From: Paragyromitra xinjiangensis
Taxonomy: Eukaryota; Ascomycota; Pezizomycetes; Pezizales; Discinaceae
DNA length: 64,000 nt
Reading direction: 5' to 3'
Assembly: GCA_038503065.1 (NCBI GenBank)
Contig: JBCAMK010000009.1
Span: 1,302,001 to 1,366,000, forward strand
Shown here: positions 52,502 to 63,486 of the stretch, piece by piece
How the letters are laid out: every line of letters starts with the position of its first letter
Position numbering within the stretch: the first letter of the stretch is position 1
Position numbers and translations under genes: made by a program
The notes under the pieces: generated by a model
What the model was told of the DNA's origin: nothing
Databases searched by the model: none
What the model saw: only the letters and a program-made list of their open reading frames with translations

Positions 52502-54667
52502 GAGCCCCCGCTCCTCCCCTTCAGATTCAATGGGAGAAGAAGACGCTGGCGGTTGGAGACGGAGAAGATGCACAGCTAGTCAAAGCCCCAAAGACAACCC
52601 TCGAGAAGTACATCCCAGGAGTCCAGACCAACTGCACAGATCGGTCCAAGGTCACCATCGCTGAGTTCTTTGAGCACTACCAAGAGCACATGAAGAGCTA
52701 CATCAACAGCACGGTTGCCCAGGCAGGACATGCCTTACGGATGTTAGAGGAACGGCAGTCAGCTGAGCAAACCCTCATGAAGGATGCCATGAACTACCTG
52801 AATGATCAGGCCCAACACCTACAGCAGCGAGTGCAACACCTGCTGCTGTCAAGGGACGAACTAAGCGGAACGGAACCTATGGACCTAGATCTACCGGAGC
52901 AGGCTGCTCCACCGGACTACCTAACCATTGTGCAGGAAGCTATCCGGAGTGGACAGCTACATATCAAGGCTCCGGAAGAAAGGATAGGAAGGCCAAGGTC
53001 TAACACTACGTTCCCCTTAGAGTCATTTCCCCTACCACTCGCACCCCCACCTCCAGCACCACAACCACGACGAAGAGCACGTTCCCAGGCTCCTGTAGAT
53101 GAGTCCTGGATGCCCCTCGGCCTCTCTGGCGGATCCAGAACACCCCTACCCCCTTCACGCGGCTACGGTTCGAGTATCTGGGGACTTGGAGGATCTCAGC
53201 ACTCTGGTGGTGGTGGTCCGCCTCCTGTAACCCCTCAGGGCACATCAGGACGGGCACCACAGAGAACACCACCTGCTAATTCACCTCCGCCCCCCTTCGA
53301 CCGGCCGGCAACACCAAGGGAGGAGAATAGAGGACAAGGAGAAGCAGCGGGCAACGGAGGAGATAATGGTGGACAAGGAGGAGGTGGAGGAGGAGGCAGA
53401 AGGGTAGGAGGAGGTGGTGGTAGGGACCCGGATTCCAGTGATAGTGACTCTGAACCTGAGGGTGCAGATCCTAAAGCCTGGAAGAGGTACTACCATCGCA
53501 AGATGAGGAAGCAGGAGAAGAGGATGATGGAGATGATGGCCACGATGATGGGAGCAGGCGGTGGCATGTCCAACGCTGCCAACAGGACCCGAGAACCCAA
53601 GGCACCACAACCTGCTAAGTTCAAGGGAGAAGCCCATGATGTCAATCGGTTCCTACGCCAGTGTGAGAACGTCTTCTCGATAGAAGCATCCTCCTTTCAA
53701 CAGGATGTCATGAAGATTCGTTACACTGGTAATCTCCTGGAGGGCAACGCAGTGCTCAACTGGTATGAGGCCTATTACAACCTCATTGACCAAGGAGCAG
53801 CTGATAGAGCCGCAGGGCGTCCAGTAGTCTTGGATGCTCACTGGTTCTCTTGGGCCACCTTCACGCTTTCGTTCCGGTCTTCGTTTGGGGATAGAGTCAC
53901 CAGGGAAGAAGCGGTAGCTAAGTGGGATAAGCTCTCACAGACCGCCGGTATCGATGCCTTCTTGGACCAGATTGTGCAGTTGATGTGGAAGACAGGCTAT
54001 AGCGGCGAGGTAGTGGATGATAAAATATCCCAAGGTCTCAACGCAGAGCTAGCCCTCGATTGGGCTAAGGTAGCTGTTAAACCTGCCTCTCTCCATGAGA
54101 GGATTCAACTAGTCCGGCACATGGGTCATGTTCTTGAGAGATACAAGAAAACAAGGCCCCCAGAACGGAAGGAAGAGAAGAAGGGTGGTGGCGAGAGTAG
54201 TGGAAAGAAGAGGGGTGAGCAGAAGGGTCAGAGTACCGCTGCTACCTCTGATAAAAAGGCCACTGGTGAGAATAAGACTCCGCCAGCGAAGAAGGATAAA
54301 GCTGTGGAGCTAAAAGGTATGTCTGAGTACTACCTTCCTTTAAAACAAGTACCTGACTGACCCGTCCGCATTCACAGGAATACCAGAGAGTATCCTGGCA
54401 GAGAGGCGTAAGGCCGACGTCTGTTTAAAGTGTGGAAAGAAGGGCCATTCATGGGGAAAGTGTTGGACTCAGGTTCCTGTGGTAGCTAGAGTAGCAGCCA
54501 CGAGGAAGAGGAAGAGAGCAGAAGAGCTAGAAGCCTCTGCTGTTCCACCGGAGTCTAAGAAGGGAAAAGCAGCCGCAGTAGCGGCAGTCCATAGTCCTGT
54601 TCCTCTCAAGGCAGAGCCTGAGAGATTGTTTGTAGTAGATGAGGATAGTGATCCTGAGATCTACTAG
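52453..54667 (+). CDS. gypsy-2 gag with intron
   Basis: Exons 52453-54316 and 54378-54667 give a 717-aa Gag. The start ATG 52453 (MASRSGRSSSRN) aligns with gypsy-1. N-terminal domain with ITWEKK-like QIQWEKKTLAVG, Pro-rich linker, Gly-rich stretch, capsid-like region with KFKGEAHDVNRFLRQCENVF and FRSSFGDRVTREEAVAKWDK, Lys-rich tail. The second exon carries the zinc knuckle CLKCGKKGHSWGKC. Without splicing the frame ends at 54360, short of the knuckle. Gag assembles the particle. The gene appears intact. Confidence 0.85.
54317..54377 (+). other. Predicted spliceosomal intron in gypsy-2 gag
   Basis: 61 bp: donor GTATGT, branch-like CTGAC, acceptor CACAG. Same position and phase as the gypsy-1a gag intron (after VELK, before GIPE), but different in sequence. 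Confidence 0.78.
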
Positions 54668-54867
54668 ATAGCCGTTCATTAGTCTTAAATATCATCTCGT
54701 TTATACAACAGTTGTACTGAGGAGGCCTGATAGGCCGAAATCGCTGGATCGATATGCAACTTCTCCTAGTTAATACCCAGCTCAGAACCATAATCGATAC
54801 CTGCACAGAAACCTGCTCAACAATCATTGACATCGTTGGTTGCGCTAGTATCACAGTACAAACAGTC

Positions 54868-57412
54868 ATGTCCACAGGCTACACCCCATACAATGACGGC
54901 ATGCGTAAGACCTTGTCCGAGAGACAAAAGGCAAAGCGTCAGCGAAGCCATAGCCCTAGTGGAAACCCACCATTGAAGAGAAGACTAGAAGAACCGCCAG
55001 CACAGCCAGTACATGGTCAGAGGCCTATACTGAAGGTTGAGTTGAACTGGAAGGTGTGGAAGCATATCAACAGGTGCCATGGTAAGTTCCTGTTTGATAC
55101 TGGCTGCACCGGACCTATCCTCAGCGAGGAGTTTGTGAGGAAGGAAGGGATACCAACGGAGAAGCGTGAGGTTCCCATCCAGATGCTTGATGCCCAGGGT
55201 GACCTGATGATGGGAGCTGGCAAGTATTTTACTGCCCCCCTAGACATGGTCATGGGCAAGCATGAGGAACTGATCCGTTGGGAGGTTGGACCTCTAGAGG
55301 GAGGCATCTCTGGGTATCTGCCTATCTCATGGGCACAGAAGCACAACCCAGACATCGATTGGCATACCGGCCGCATCCATTGGCGTTCTGATTACTGCCA
55401 CAAGAACTGCATCCCCACTGACGTCCACATAGAGGTGTGCGAAGACTGGGAGATGATGGCAGAAGACCGGACCAATGTGCACCAGATAGGAGCTGCGGTT
55501 TGGCATGATGATAGCGGAGGAGATGTGAGCCTGAGGCTACCAGCGGAGTACAGGGAATGGGCGGATGTCTTCAGCAATGAGAAGAGCTCAAAGCTGCCGG
55601 AGCATGGTGCTTTCGATCACCACATCAACCTACAACCAGGAACAAAGCCACCATTCGGGCCCTTGTATGCTTGCTCTGAATCCGAGCTTAAGGCCCTCCG
55701 GGAGTTCCTGAATAAGGCCCTACCATCTGGAAAGATATCCAGATCCAATTCCCCCGCCGCTGCGCCTATCCTGTTCGTTCCTAAGCCTAATGGTACTCTC
55801 CGCATCTGCGTTGACTACCGGGGCCTTAACAGGATCACAGTAAAGGACAAATACCCACTACCGCTGATGTCTGAGTTGAGGGACAGGCTGAGAACCGCTA
55901 AGGTCTTTACCAAGATTGACCTGAAGGATGGGTTCAACCTGTTGAGGATAGCCAAAGGGGACGAGTGGAAGACAGCGTTCAGGACCCGGTATGGCTTGTA
56001 TGAGTACAATGTCATGCCCTTCGGCCTCTGTAATGCCCCTTCGTCGTTCCAGGCTATGATCAATGAGGTGTTGCATGACCTATTAGATCTGGGCGTGATA
56101 GTATACTTAGATGATATACTTATCTACACAGAGACAATTGGGGAGCATCAACGCCTCGTTCAGAAGGTGCTGCAGAGGCTTCGAGAGGCAAGTCTGCATG
56201 CACATATAGACAAGACTTTCTTCCACTTGAAGGAGGTTGAGTACTTGGGATACCAGATCTCCGAGCGTGGCATCTCTATGTCTAAAGAGAAGGTCAACGC
56301 CGTGAAGGAATGGCCAGTCCCTAGGAACGTGAAGGACGTGCAAGCCTTCCTAGGCTTTGCCAACTTCTACCGCAGGTTCATCGCCTGGTTTAGCAAGGTG
56401 TGCAAACCATTGACTGACCTGCTGAGGAAAGAAGGGAAGTGGCACTGGACCGCTGCCTGTGACAGGGCTTTCGAGGAACTCAAGCAGCTGTTCACCAGCG
56501 AGCCTATCTTGGTCCACTTCCATCCACAGAGACGCACAGTTGTAGAGACTGATGCTTCTGACTTTGCGAAGGGAGCTGTGATGTCCCAGTATGGCGAAGA
56601 TGGCAAACTGCATCCTGTTGCTTTCTATAGCAAGAAGCACTCGCCAGCTGAGATCAACTATGACATCCATGACAAGGAGATGGGTGCCATAGTAGCTGCG
56701 TTCCGGGAATGGGAGCACCTTCTTAAGTCCGTGGAGGGAGAGGTTGTGGTCTTCACTGATCATAAGAACCTAGAGTACTTCAACAGTACTAAGGTTTTGA
56801 CCCGCCGGCAGGCCAGATGGGCTGAGGACCTGGCGGGGTTTGATTTCAAGGTCATCTACAGACCCGGTGAACGGAATGGCAAGCCTGATGTCCTATCTAG
56901 ACGTTGGGATCACCGTCTGGGAGAGGGAGGTGAACCTGCTGCCCCACAGCCGCAGTTGTTTTTCCGTCCTGGACAGCTTGTCATGAACTCAGCCAGACTC
57001 AGTGCTGTGAGAGTTCACCAGCTGCAATCGCCGTTCCTGCAGAAGCTGAGAGATGCGTCGTTAGGAGATGAGCAGTGGCAAGGGATCCGTAAGGCTTTGG
57101 AGGAGAAGAAGACTGGACTCGACCAGGCGTTGTCCCTTTCCGAGGGACTGGTGTTCTTCAAGAACCGCTGGTATGTCCCGGAAGGCAGAGACCTCCGGCA
57201 AGAGATCTTCTCTGAGAACCATGATAGCAGGATTGCCGGGCACTTTGGGCAGTACAAGACCGCTGAGAGGATCAAGGCGAACTTCTACTGGCCCAACATG
57301 GACAAGGATATAGAGGAATACGTCCGCAGCTGTGATAGCTGTCAGAGGAATAAGACAGCTCGCCACAAGAAGTATGGAGAGATGCTTCCCTTGGAGATTC
57401 CCTATCGCCCTT
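54868..57412 (+). pseudogene. gypsy-2 pol, truncated in integrase
   Basis: ATG 54868 (MSTGYTPYNDG), 200 nt after the gag stop. Protease (LFDTGCTGP), RT (FVPKPNGTLRICVDYRGLN, MPFGLCNAPSSFQ, VIVYLDDILIY), RNase H (ETDASDFAKGAV, FTDHKNLEYF) and the integrase zinc domain (HFGQYKTAERI, CDSCQRNK) are all in one open frame. It stops at PYRPW, where LINE C1 starts, so the DDE core and the chromodomain are missing. Better preserved than gypsy-1a up to the break. Confidence 0.92.
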
Positions 57413-59497
57413 GGGCCTCATCCTGCACGCGAAAAAGATCCCTGCAAAACTCCAAAAGCTACGTTGCAACGGCGTTACACACAGCAAAAAGTCTTTAACT
57501 CTTCGGCTTCATTTCTCACCACCTTTACCCCGCTCTCAGTTTTCACGGTCGCAACCCGTGGAAATCACACTGGATCCTCCACAAACACCTCCTAGACGTT
57601 CAGCTTCACCCTCCCCATCACCTGTCAAGTTGGTGGACGTGCGCCTGCCACCCATCTTCACCAAAGGGAACGGCCGCAAGAAAGGCCCCATCCCCAGGAA
57701 GCGCCAGCTCTCCGACCCTTCGCCCCAACCAGCCAGAACCCCATCTCCCTCGAAAGAAATGGCTCTCTTTGGCTCCACTGCATTGTCTGCCTTCGCAGAA
57801 GATCTCGACATGGGGGAATCTTCCTCCTCAGCCCTCCCACCCCAGCAAACCAGCGCCCCCCCCTCCCACCTCCCTTTCTCCCCTGATCAAGACTACGCTC
57901 CCGAAGTCCCAGCAGAAGAGGATGGCAAAGACGTCCAGCAATACATGCTCTGGACCATTCAGAACAGCTTTGCAGCCTTAACGGAGCAGATGCAACTCAA
58001 CCAGCAAGCACTCATCAACAGACTGGAGCACCAAGCATCCGACATTCTCACCCTCACCTCACGCATCAATGAGCTCTCCAGAGCCAACAATGCCCTCTCC
58101 TCCCTGGTCAGAGACATCTCTACCAAACCCAATACCCCTCTTGTCCCACACCCGGCCCCAGCCCCCTCACAGGCTCCTGGCCCAAAAACCACCACATATG
58201 CGCAAGCCGCCGCTGCTCCCGCCACCACCACCACAAACAAGACCAAGAAACCCAAGGTCACCCCCCTCTACAATCCCGAGTACACAAAGATCAATCGTGA
58301 GATCATTGTGGAAACCTCAACCTCCTCCCACGAGATCACCAGTGATGCCCTCTTGAAGGCTATCAACATCACTCTTTCCCCTCGCAATTCCTCCATTCTT
58401 ATGTGCACCAGAACAGAGAGATACAACTTTGTTCTCCTCACCCGACCCACAGAATCTGGCGAACAAGTCTGCTCTCTTTATCAAAGAGAGATTGAAGAAG
58501 CCTGCAACCTCCTCCACCTACCCATCTCCGATGTGCGACCCAATTCCAGATGGTCTAAGTTCATCATCCACGGCGTCCCCACCACCACCACCATGAAAGA
58601 GGCACAGGAGGCCATTGCCACTGCTGCACCTTCCCTTACTCTTGCCCAAATCCCACGCTGGCTCACAACTGAAGCCCAGAGAGCTGGGAAAGCAGCCTCA
58701 GCCATTGTTATTGCCCTTCCCAAAAAATACACCATGGCAACCCTCGGGTTAACCTACATTCCCATGTTCAACAAATCCTGCCGCGTCCAGGAATATTTCT
58801 CAATCTCTCCCACCACACAATGTCGGAAATGTCAGCAATATGGTCACCATCAGCAGACTTGCCACAATACCATCGCCTGCGCTATCTGCGCTGAGCCCCA
58901 CCCAACGGCCCAACACCCATGCAGCACCAAAGGATGCCAAAAAGGAGCCAAGTGCTCCCACCCTCCCATTAGATGTGTCAACTGCAAGCAGGGACACCGC
59001 GCCTTTGAGCGTTCCTCCTGCACTCACTTTGCCAAACTTAATCTGGCAAAACGCACCCTTCATCCAGCAAACGCCTGATCTGCCTACTTTGCTCACCCCT
59101 CTTACCAACAACAATGATTTCCTGCCTGTAAAAAGGATGTGCGGTTGGTAAGAGACCATACTTACTGTTTTCTTGTTGCATTGTTTTTATAGTTTCATTA
59201 GGCAAGTTTCGTTTACCTTGATTAAGTTTTCTTTTAGCCTACCTTTTGTCTTATTTTCTTATCTGCTAAGCTTGAATTTCCCCTCGTGGTATTCTTGTAT
59301 GCTTTCTTTTGTGCTCTCTTGTGGCCTGTCCTGCAACGGAACGTGCGGTTGGTCTCGTACCATAGAGACTGCAACTTGGGAGTGTAGGGGTCGTGAGGTT
59401 GGCGGTGGATGAGGCCATGTATTCTTATACGCGTGCCATTCAGTAGCTAGTTAGGTTAGCGACTGTCTAAATAAATTGAAATTGGAAATTGGAAATT
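57413..59497 (+). mobile_element. LINE family C, copy C1 (ORF1 and 3' UTR only)
   Basis: Starts near GGGCCTCATCCTGCACGCG inside gypsy-2 integrase. ORF1 is followed by a 3' UTR of about 420 bp and a tail of (GGAAATT)n type at 59475-59497; there is no ORF2. The next base begins C2 with the same 5' sequence, a head-to-tail pair. The first about 110 bp are almost identical to C2, while the ORF1 proteins are much more diverged. Confidence 0.8.
57759..59078 (+). CDS. LINE C1 ORF1, gag-like zinc-knuckle protein
   Basis: 439 aa from ATG 57759 (MALFGSTALSAF), aligned with the A-family start MSAPEGSTALSAF. Coiled-coil part (about residues 60-125), Pro-rich linker, RRM-like domain, knuckles CRKCQQYGHHQQTC, CAICAEPHPTAQHPC and CVNCKQGHRAFERSSC. 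The frame is open upstream to about 57411 without an ATG; that part reads as Pro/Ser-rich protein and may be translated from a non-ATG start or be leader only. Intact. No ORF2 follows. Confidence 0.82.
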   Translation: MALFGSTALSAFAEDLDMGESSSSALPPQQTSAPPSHLPFSPDQDYAPEVPAEEDGKDVQQYMLWTIQNSFAALTEQMQLNQQALINRLEHQASDILTLTSRINELSRANNALSSLVRDISTKPNTPLVPHPAPAPSQAPGPKTTTYAQAAAAPATTTTNKTKKPKVTPLYNPEYTKINREIIVETSTSSHEITSDALLKAINITLSPRNSSILMCTRTERYNFVLLTRPTESGEQVCSLYQREIEEACNLLHLPISDVRPNSRWSKFIIHGVPTTTTMKEAQEAIATAAPSLTLAQIPRWLTTEAQRAGKAASAIVIALPKKYTMATLGLTYIPMFNKSCRVQEYFSISPTTQCRKCQQYGHHQQTCHNTIACAICAEPHPTAQHPCSTKGCQKGAKCSHPPIRCVNCKQGHRAFERSSCTHFAKLNLAKRTLHPANA

Positions 59498-59819
59498 GGG
59501 CCTCATCCTGCACGCGAAAAAGATCCCTGCAAAACTCCAAAAGCTACGTTGCAACGGCGTTACACACTGCAAAAAGTCTCTAAATCTTCGGCTTCATTTC
59601 TCACCACTTCCCCGCTCTCGCAACCTTTCATCGGGCGCATTGCCCCAACTCATCCTGGATCCGCCCCAAACTCCTCCCAGGAGATCCCGCACTCCCTCCC
59701 CATCTCCCGTGAAGCTGGTGACCTTCGGCACCAACTTCACCCTCCCCCTCATAGGCAAGAAGCACACCCTCTCCAATCCCTCACCAGCCCCCGCCCGCTC
59801 AGGTTCTCCTACCAAACAA

Positions 59820-61225
59820 ATGGCAGCCCCTATATCCTCCACCGGCCAATCCCTCTTCGACTCAGCTCATGCTGGTCCCTCCACCGACTCCCAGTACATC
59901 GACGAAGCTCTGATGCAGGAACTCCCCGATGACTCCACTCCCAACTGGCTCAGAGACTTCAACAAGCATGAGGACTACATGCCCGATGTAGACACAGAAG
60001 ATTCCACTGAGCAATATCTTGCCTGGCTCTCCAAATCCAGCTTCGCCCGCCTTCACTCCCAAATGGAGGAAAACAACACCCACCTCCTCGCGAAAGTCGC
60101 CATGCAGGAGAACGACATTCTTAGACTCACGGATCAAACTAAGATCCTCCAGGAAATGGTTGGAAAACTTTCCACCACCCTCAACAACATGGCCAGGTCC
60201 CTTCAAACCATTGACAAGAACACCAGCCAACCCACTCGCACCCCGGCACCAGCCAGCAACCAGCAGCAAAAACCACCCACACAAAAACCCCAAACCCCCT
60301 TCCTCAACGACGGAAAGCCCATGACATATGCACAAGCTGCAAATGCACCCGCAGCCCCCTTCACCAAAGTCAACAAGGGCAAAAAGAAGAAGGCCCTCCC
60401 TCCCAAGCTCTTCCAACCCCAATTCACCACCATCAATCGTCAAATCATCTTGGAAACCTCCGCCGACATTCCACCATCAGTTGAGACTTCCTCCCTCCTA
60501 ACCGCAATAAACAAGGAGCTCGCTCCACGTAACACTTCCATCCTCATGTGCACCAAAACCGCCAGGCACAACTTCGTTCTAACCACCCGCCCTGACGAAT
60601 CTGCCGAACAAATTTGCCAAGCTTATCAGAAGGAAATTGAAATGGCATGCGCCCTGCTCAAGGTCCCCCTAGGCGAAGCCAGACCAAACTCCAAGTGGTC
60701 TAAATTTATTATTCACGGCATCCCCACCAAAGCAACAATGGCAGAAGTCACAGAACAAATGGCCATTTCCGTACCTACTTTCACCCTTGCCCAAACCCCC
60801 CGCTGGCTCACAACTCCAGAAGCTAGAGCCAACAAAACCCATTCAGCAATCGTTATCGCCCTACCACAGAAATTCACCATGGAAACACTCGGTCTCTCAC
60901 AAATCCCCCTCTTCAACTCCTTCTGTCGAGTACAGGAATACATCGCCGTTTCCCCCACTACACAATGCAGAAGATGCCAAGAATATGGTCACCATCAACA
61001 AACATGCAAGAAGGACTTCAAATGCGCAGTATGTGCGGAAGCCCACGAAACATTCAAGCACCCCTGCACCACTTCCGGATGCCCAGCAGGCACCAAATGC
61101 ACCCACCCCCCAATCCGCTGCGCCAACTGCAATCAAGGGCACAAAGCCTATGAACGCAAAGTCTGCATTGCCTACACCAAGCTCACCGAGAGCCTTAAAT
61201 CTTCCCGAACCAACACCAACACTGC
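59820..61225 (+). pseudogene. LINE C2 ORF1, gag-like, last codon displaced by D3
   Basis: ATG 59820 (MAAPISSTGQSLF). Coiled coil, linker, RRM-like domain (about residues 190-360) and knuckles CRRCQEYGHHQQTC, CAVCAEAHETFKHPC and CANCNQGHKAYERKVC. The native last codon and stop are GCT TAA at 63482-63487, now 2.2 kb away behind D3. In its present state it would read a short way into D3. Before the insertion it ended in TAATG, overlapping the ORF2 start. Confidence 0.88.
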
Positions 61226-63470
61226 ATACCGACAACAACCACGCCAAAGTGACTTTTTGGTCACAACTCCACCAGTTTTACTCCGATTGCTCTACTTTTT
61301 GGTTATTCGGACTCGCCTCGCTGCCCTCGTTCATTCCTGCTATTGCACGTCGAAATCGCTCTCGATTTGCAAAAGTTGTTGTTGAATTCGCTGTTTTACC
61401 CCTCTTTTCCCCCCCTACACCTCAAATTTTGAGATCTTGCAAGACCTCATAACTCCACGAGTTTACGTCCGATTAGCTCGACCCCGGGCTTTTTGGACTC
61501 CCCACAGCGCGCCCGTTCGATCGCCCTCCCGTTCGTCCGGATCGGAGCAGATTTGCAGAAGTTGTTGACACTTCCTGCTTCTACCACCCCCTCTCCCTTC
61601 GCCAGGGACCCCCCCAGGGCCCTACAACTACACCCTACCTCCTCCTGTCGGTTCAGGATCATTCTCCATGTCTTCCTCTTCGTCCAGAGGCAGAGGGAGA
61701 GGCAGAGGCTTTCAGTCTCCCTCTCCTGGCGCAATTTCGCCCTTCACCACCCCCACAACACCCACAGCACCCACCACACCCCCCAATTCGCGACTTTCTG
61801 CCCTCCACCATGGAGACCCAGAGCAGACCCCTACTCAAACCCTCCCACTGCGTCCTGCTGTTGCCCTTCAGGACTATGAGTCACTCCCACTCCCTCCAGA
61901 TTCTCAAGACCATGAGATGACAGAGTCAGAGTCAGAGCATGAGAGCATGGATGACTTCGTGGCTCCCACCCTCAACACCACTATCAAGATCGCAGATGCT
62001 GTGATCCAAATTGCCAGAGACCTCCACCAGTATCGCCTCTATGTGAAGCAACTGGAGAGGGAAATCAGACGCCTCCAGAAGGCAGCCAGGAACCCCCCAC
62101 CTCCCCCTACCGTTCACAACGACCCAGCTCTTGTGGAGAAGGTAGCAACCCTCACAACCAAGGTGGCAGACTTGGAGCAGAAACGCGCCTTAACTAGCAT
62201 TCTGGCCACTGCCAACCTCCCCCCACCACCAGCTGCTGCCCCAGCACCTGCACCTCACTCATGGGCTCAGGTTGCCTCCAAAAAGGCCTCCAGACCCGCC
62301 CCCAAGGCCTCCAAGGCCCCCAAACCACCCACCAACCCTCCCAAGCGCGACCGCACCCTTATCATCACCAGGAATGGTCTACCCATTCCTGAGGATGTCA
62401 CCCCACTCACCATTCGCAACGCAGTCAATGCAGCCTTAGAAAGCCCCTTGATTGCAGAGGTGCGATTTACACCTGCTCACCATGTGCAGCTCATTGCTGT
62501 TACCACCACCACCTCCGACACACTCCTCAAGCAGAGATCAAAGCTTGAGGAGATTGTGAGATCCACCATCCCCAATGCCAACAGCCTGGAGAAAGAGGTC
62601 ACTCTCTTTCAGGTTGTCCTGCACAACGTACCCACCTCCATTCCTTCTGGCGAAGAAGGATTTCAACACATCAGGTCAGAGGTTGAACAGTTCAACCCTG
62701 GCACCACCCTCATGCGCGACCCTCGCTGGCTCACCAGACCAGAGCAGAGAGAGGGCAAGCAGGCTTCTTCTATGGTTCTTACCATCCAGGGGAAACAACC
62801 TGCCACCACTGCCCTTGAGAGAGGGCTCTCCCTTTTCGGACGCCGCCTCAAGGTTTCCAAATACCTTCGCTTTGGACAGGACACCCAATGCACCCACTGC
62901 CTGGCCTTTGGCCACCACCAACAGCGCTGTACCAGCAAGACCCCTATCTGTACCATCTGTGCTGGGCCTCATACAGTGTCAACACACACCTGCGGCAAAC
63001 CTTCCTGCCATGTCAAAGGATCTCCCTGCCTCCACACCATCCTCCGCTGCGCCAACTGTGGCGAACAACATCGTGGTAACTCCCCTGAGTGCCTCAAACT
63101 CACAGCAGCAAGACTAGCTGCAAGCGAAAGACAGAATCGCATGCAAATCTAAGTCTCCCCCCACCCTTACGACTTCATCTCCCTTGACAGTGCTCGGATT
63201 GTTGGAGGGACGTGCTATAGGCACAAAGCATGTGCTGGTGAAAGAAGAATGCCCAGGGTAGTCTTGTCCTGTGGGAGAGGGCACTAGATCGGGGTATTAA
63301 CACATAAACTGAAGAATAGCCGTAGAGGGCTGAGTTGGACCCAGTGGGAGGAATCGGGTAGTTAGTTGCGTTTTGATTTTGTTTTCTGTTTGGTTTTCTC
63401 TATATGTATGCCATATCCGTTTCGGATTTATGCAGTATGAAATATAAATAAATAAATAAATAAATAAATA
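61226..63470 (+). mobile_element. ORF1-only LINE family D, copy D3 (full length, intact ORF)
   Basis: 2,245 bp between two copies of ACACCAACACTGC (61213-61225, 63471-63483). 5' UTR 61226-61667, ORF1, 3' UTR with the hairpin ATCCG-TTT-CGGAT (63415-63427), TAAA tail. It lacks ORF2. The perfect TSD and open frame point to a recent insertion. Confidence 0.95.
61668..63152 (+). CDS. LINE D3 ORF1, gag-like zinc-knuckle protein (intact)
   Basis: 494 aa from ATG 61668 with RG-rich head (MSSSSSRGRGRGRG), Pro/Thr-rich segment, acidic stretch, coiled coil (about residues 100-145), Ala/Pro/Lys linker with SWAQVASKK, RRM-like domain (about 220-390), and three knuckles: CTHCLAFGHHQQRC, CTICAGPHTVSTHTC and CANCGEQHRGNSPEC. 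The role is RNA binding, with the reverse transcriptase presumably supplied in trans by LINE B. The 3' UTR follows the TAA directly. Confidence 0.92.
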   Translation: MSSSSSRGRGRGRGFQSPSPGAISPFTTPTTPTAPTTPPNSRLSALHHGDPEQTPTQTLPLRPAVALQDYESLPLPPDSQDHEMTESESEHESMDDFVAPTLNTTIKIADAVIQIARDLHQYRLYVKQLEREIRRLQKAARNPPPPPTVHNDPALVEKVATLTTKVADLEQKRALTSILATANLPPPPAAAPAPAPHSWAQVASKKASRPAPKASKAPKPPTNPPKRDRTLIITRNGLPIPEDVTPLTIRNAVNAALESPLIAEVRFTPAHHVQLIAVTTTTSDTLLKQRSKLEEIVRSTIPNANSLEKEVTLFQVVLHNVPTSIPSGEEGFQHIRSEVEQFNPGTTLMRDPRWLTRPEQREGKQASSMVLTIQGKQPATTALERGLSLFGRRLKVSKYLRFGQDTQCTHCLAFGHHQQRCTSKTPICTICAGPHTVSTHTCGKPSCHVKGSPCLHTILRCANCGEQHRGNSPECLKLTAARLAASERQNRMQI

Positions 63471-63486
63471 ACACCAACACTGCTTA

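Larger units (their letters stand above)
45481..57412 (+). mobile_element. Ty3/gypsy element gypsy-2, LTR to integrase, carrying LINE A2
   Basis: 5' LTR (45481-45510 plus 51531-52216, split by LINE A2), internal region from 52217, gag with intron, pol up to the integrase zinc site. It is truncated at about 57412 by LINE C1. It is inserted in LINE B3 ORF2. It is related to gypsy-1 in all domains but clearly a different family. The 3' LTR and TSD lie beyond the window. Confidence 0.92.

Noticed and set aside
57411..57758. LINE C1 ORF1 starting at 57411
   Set aside because: That start is a TTG within the gypsy-2/LINE junction; the first ATG, matching the A-family start, is at 57759.
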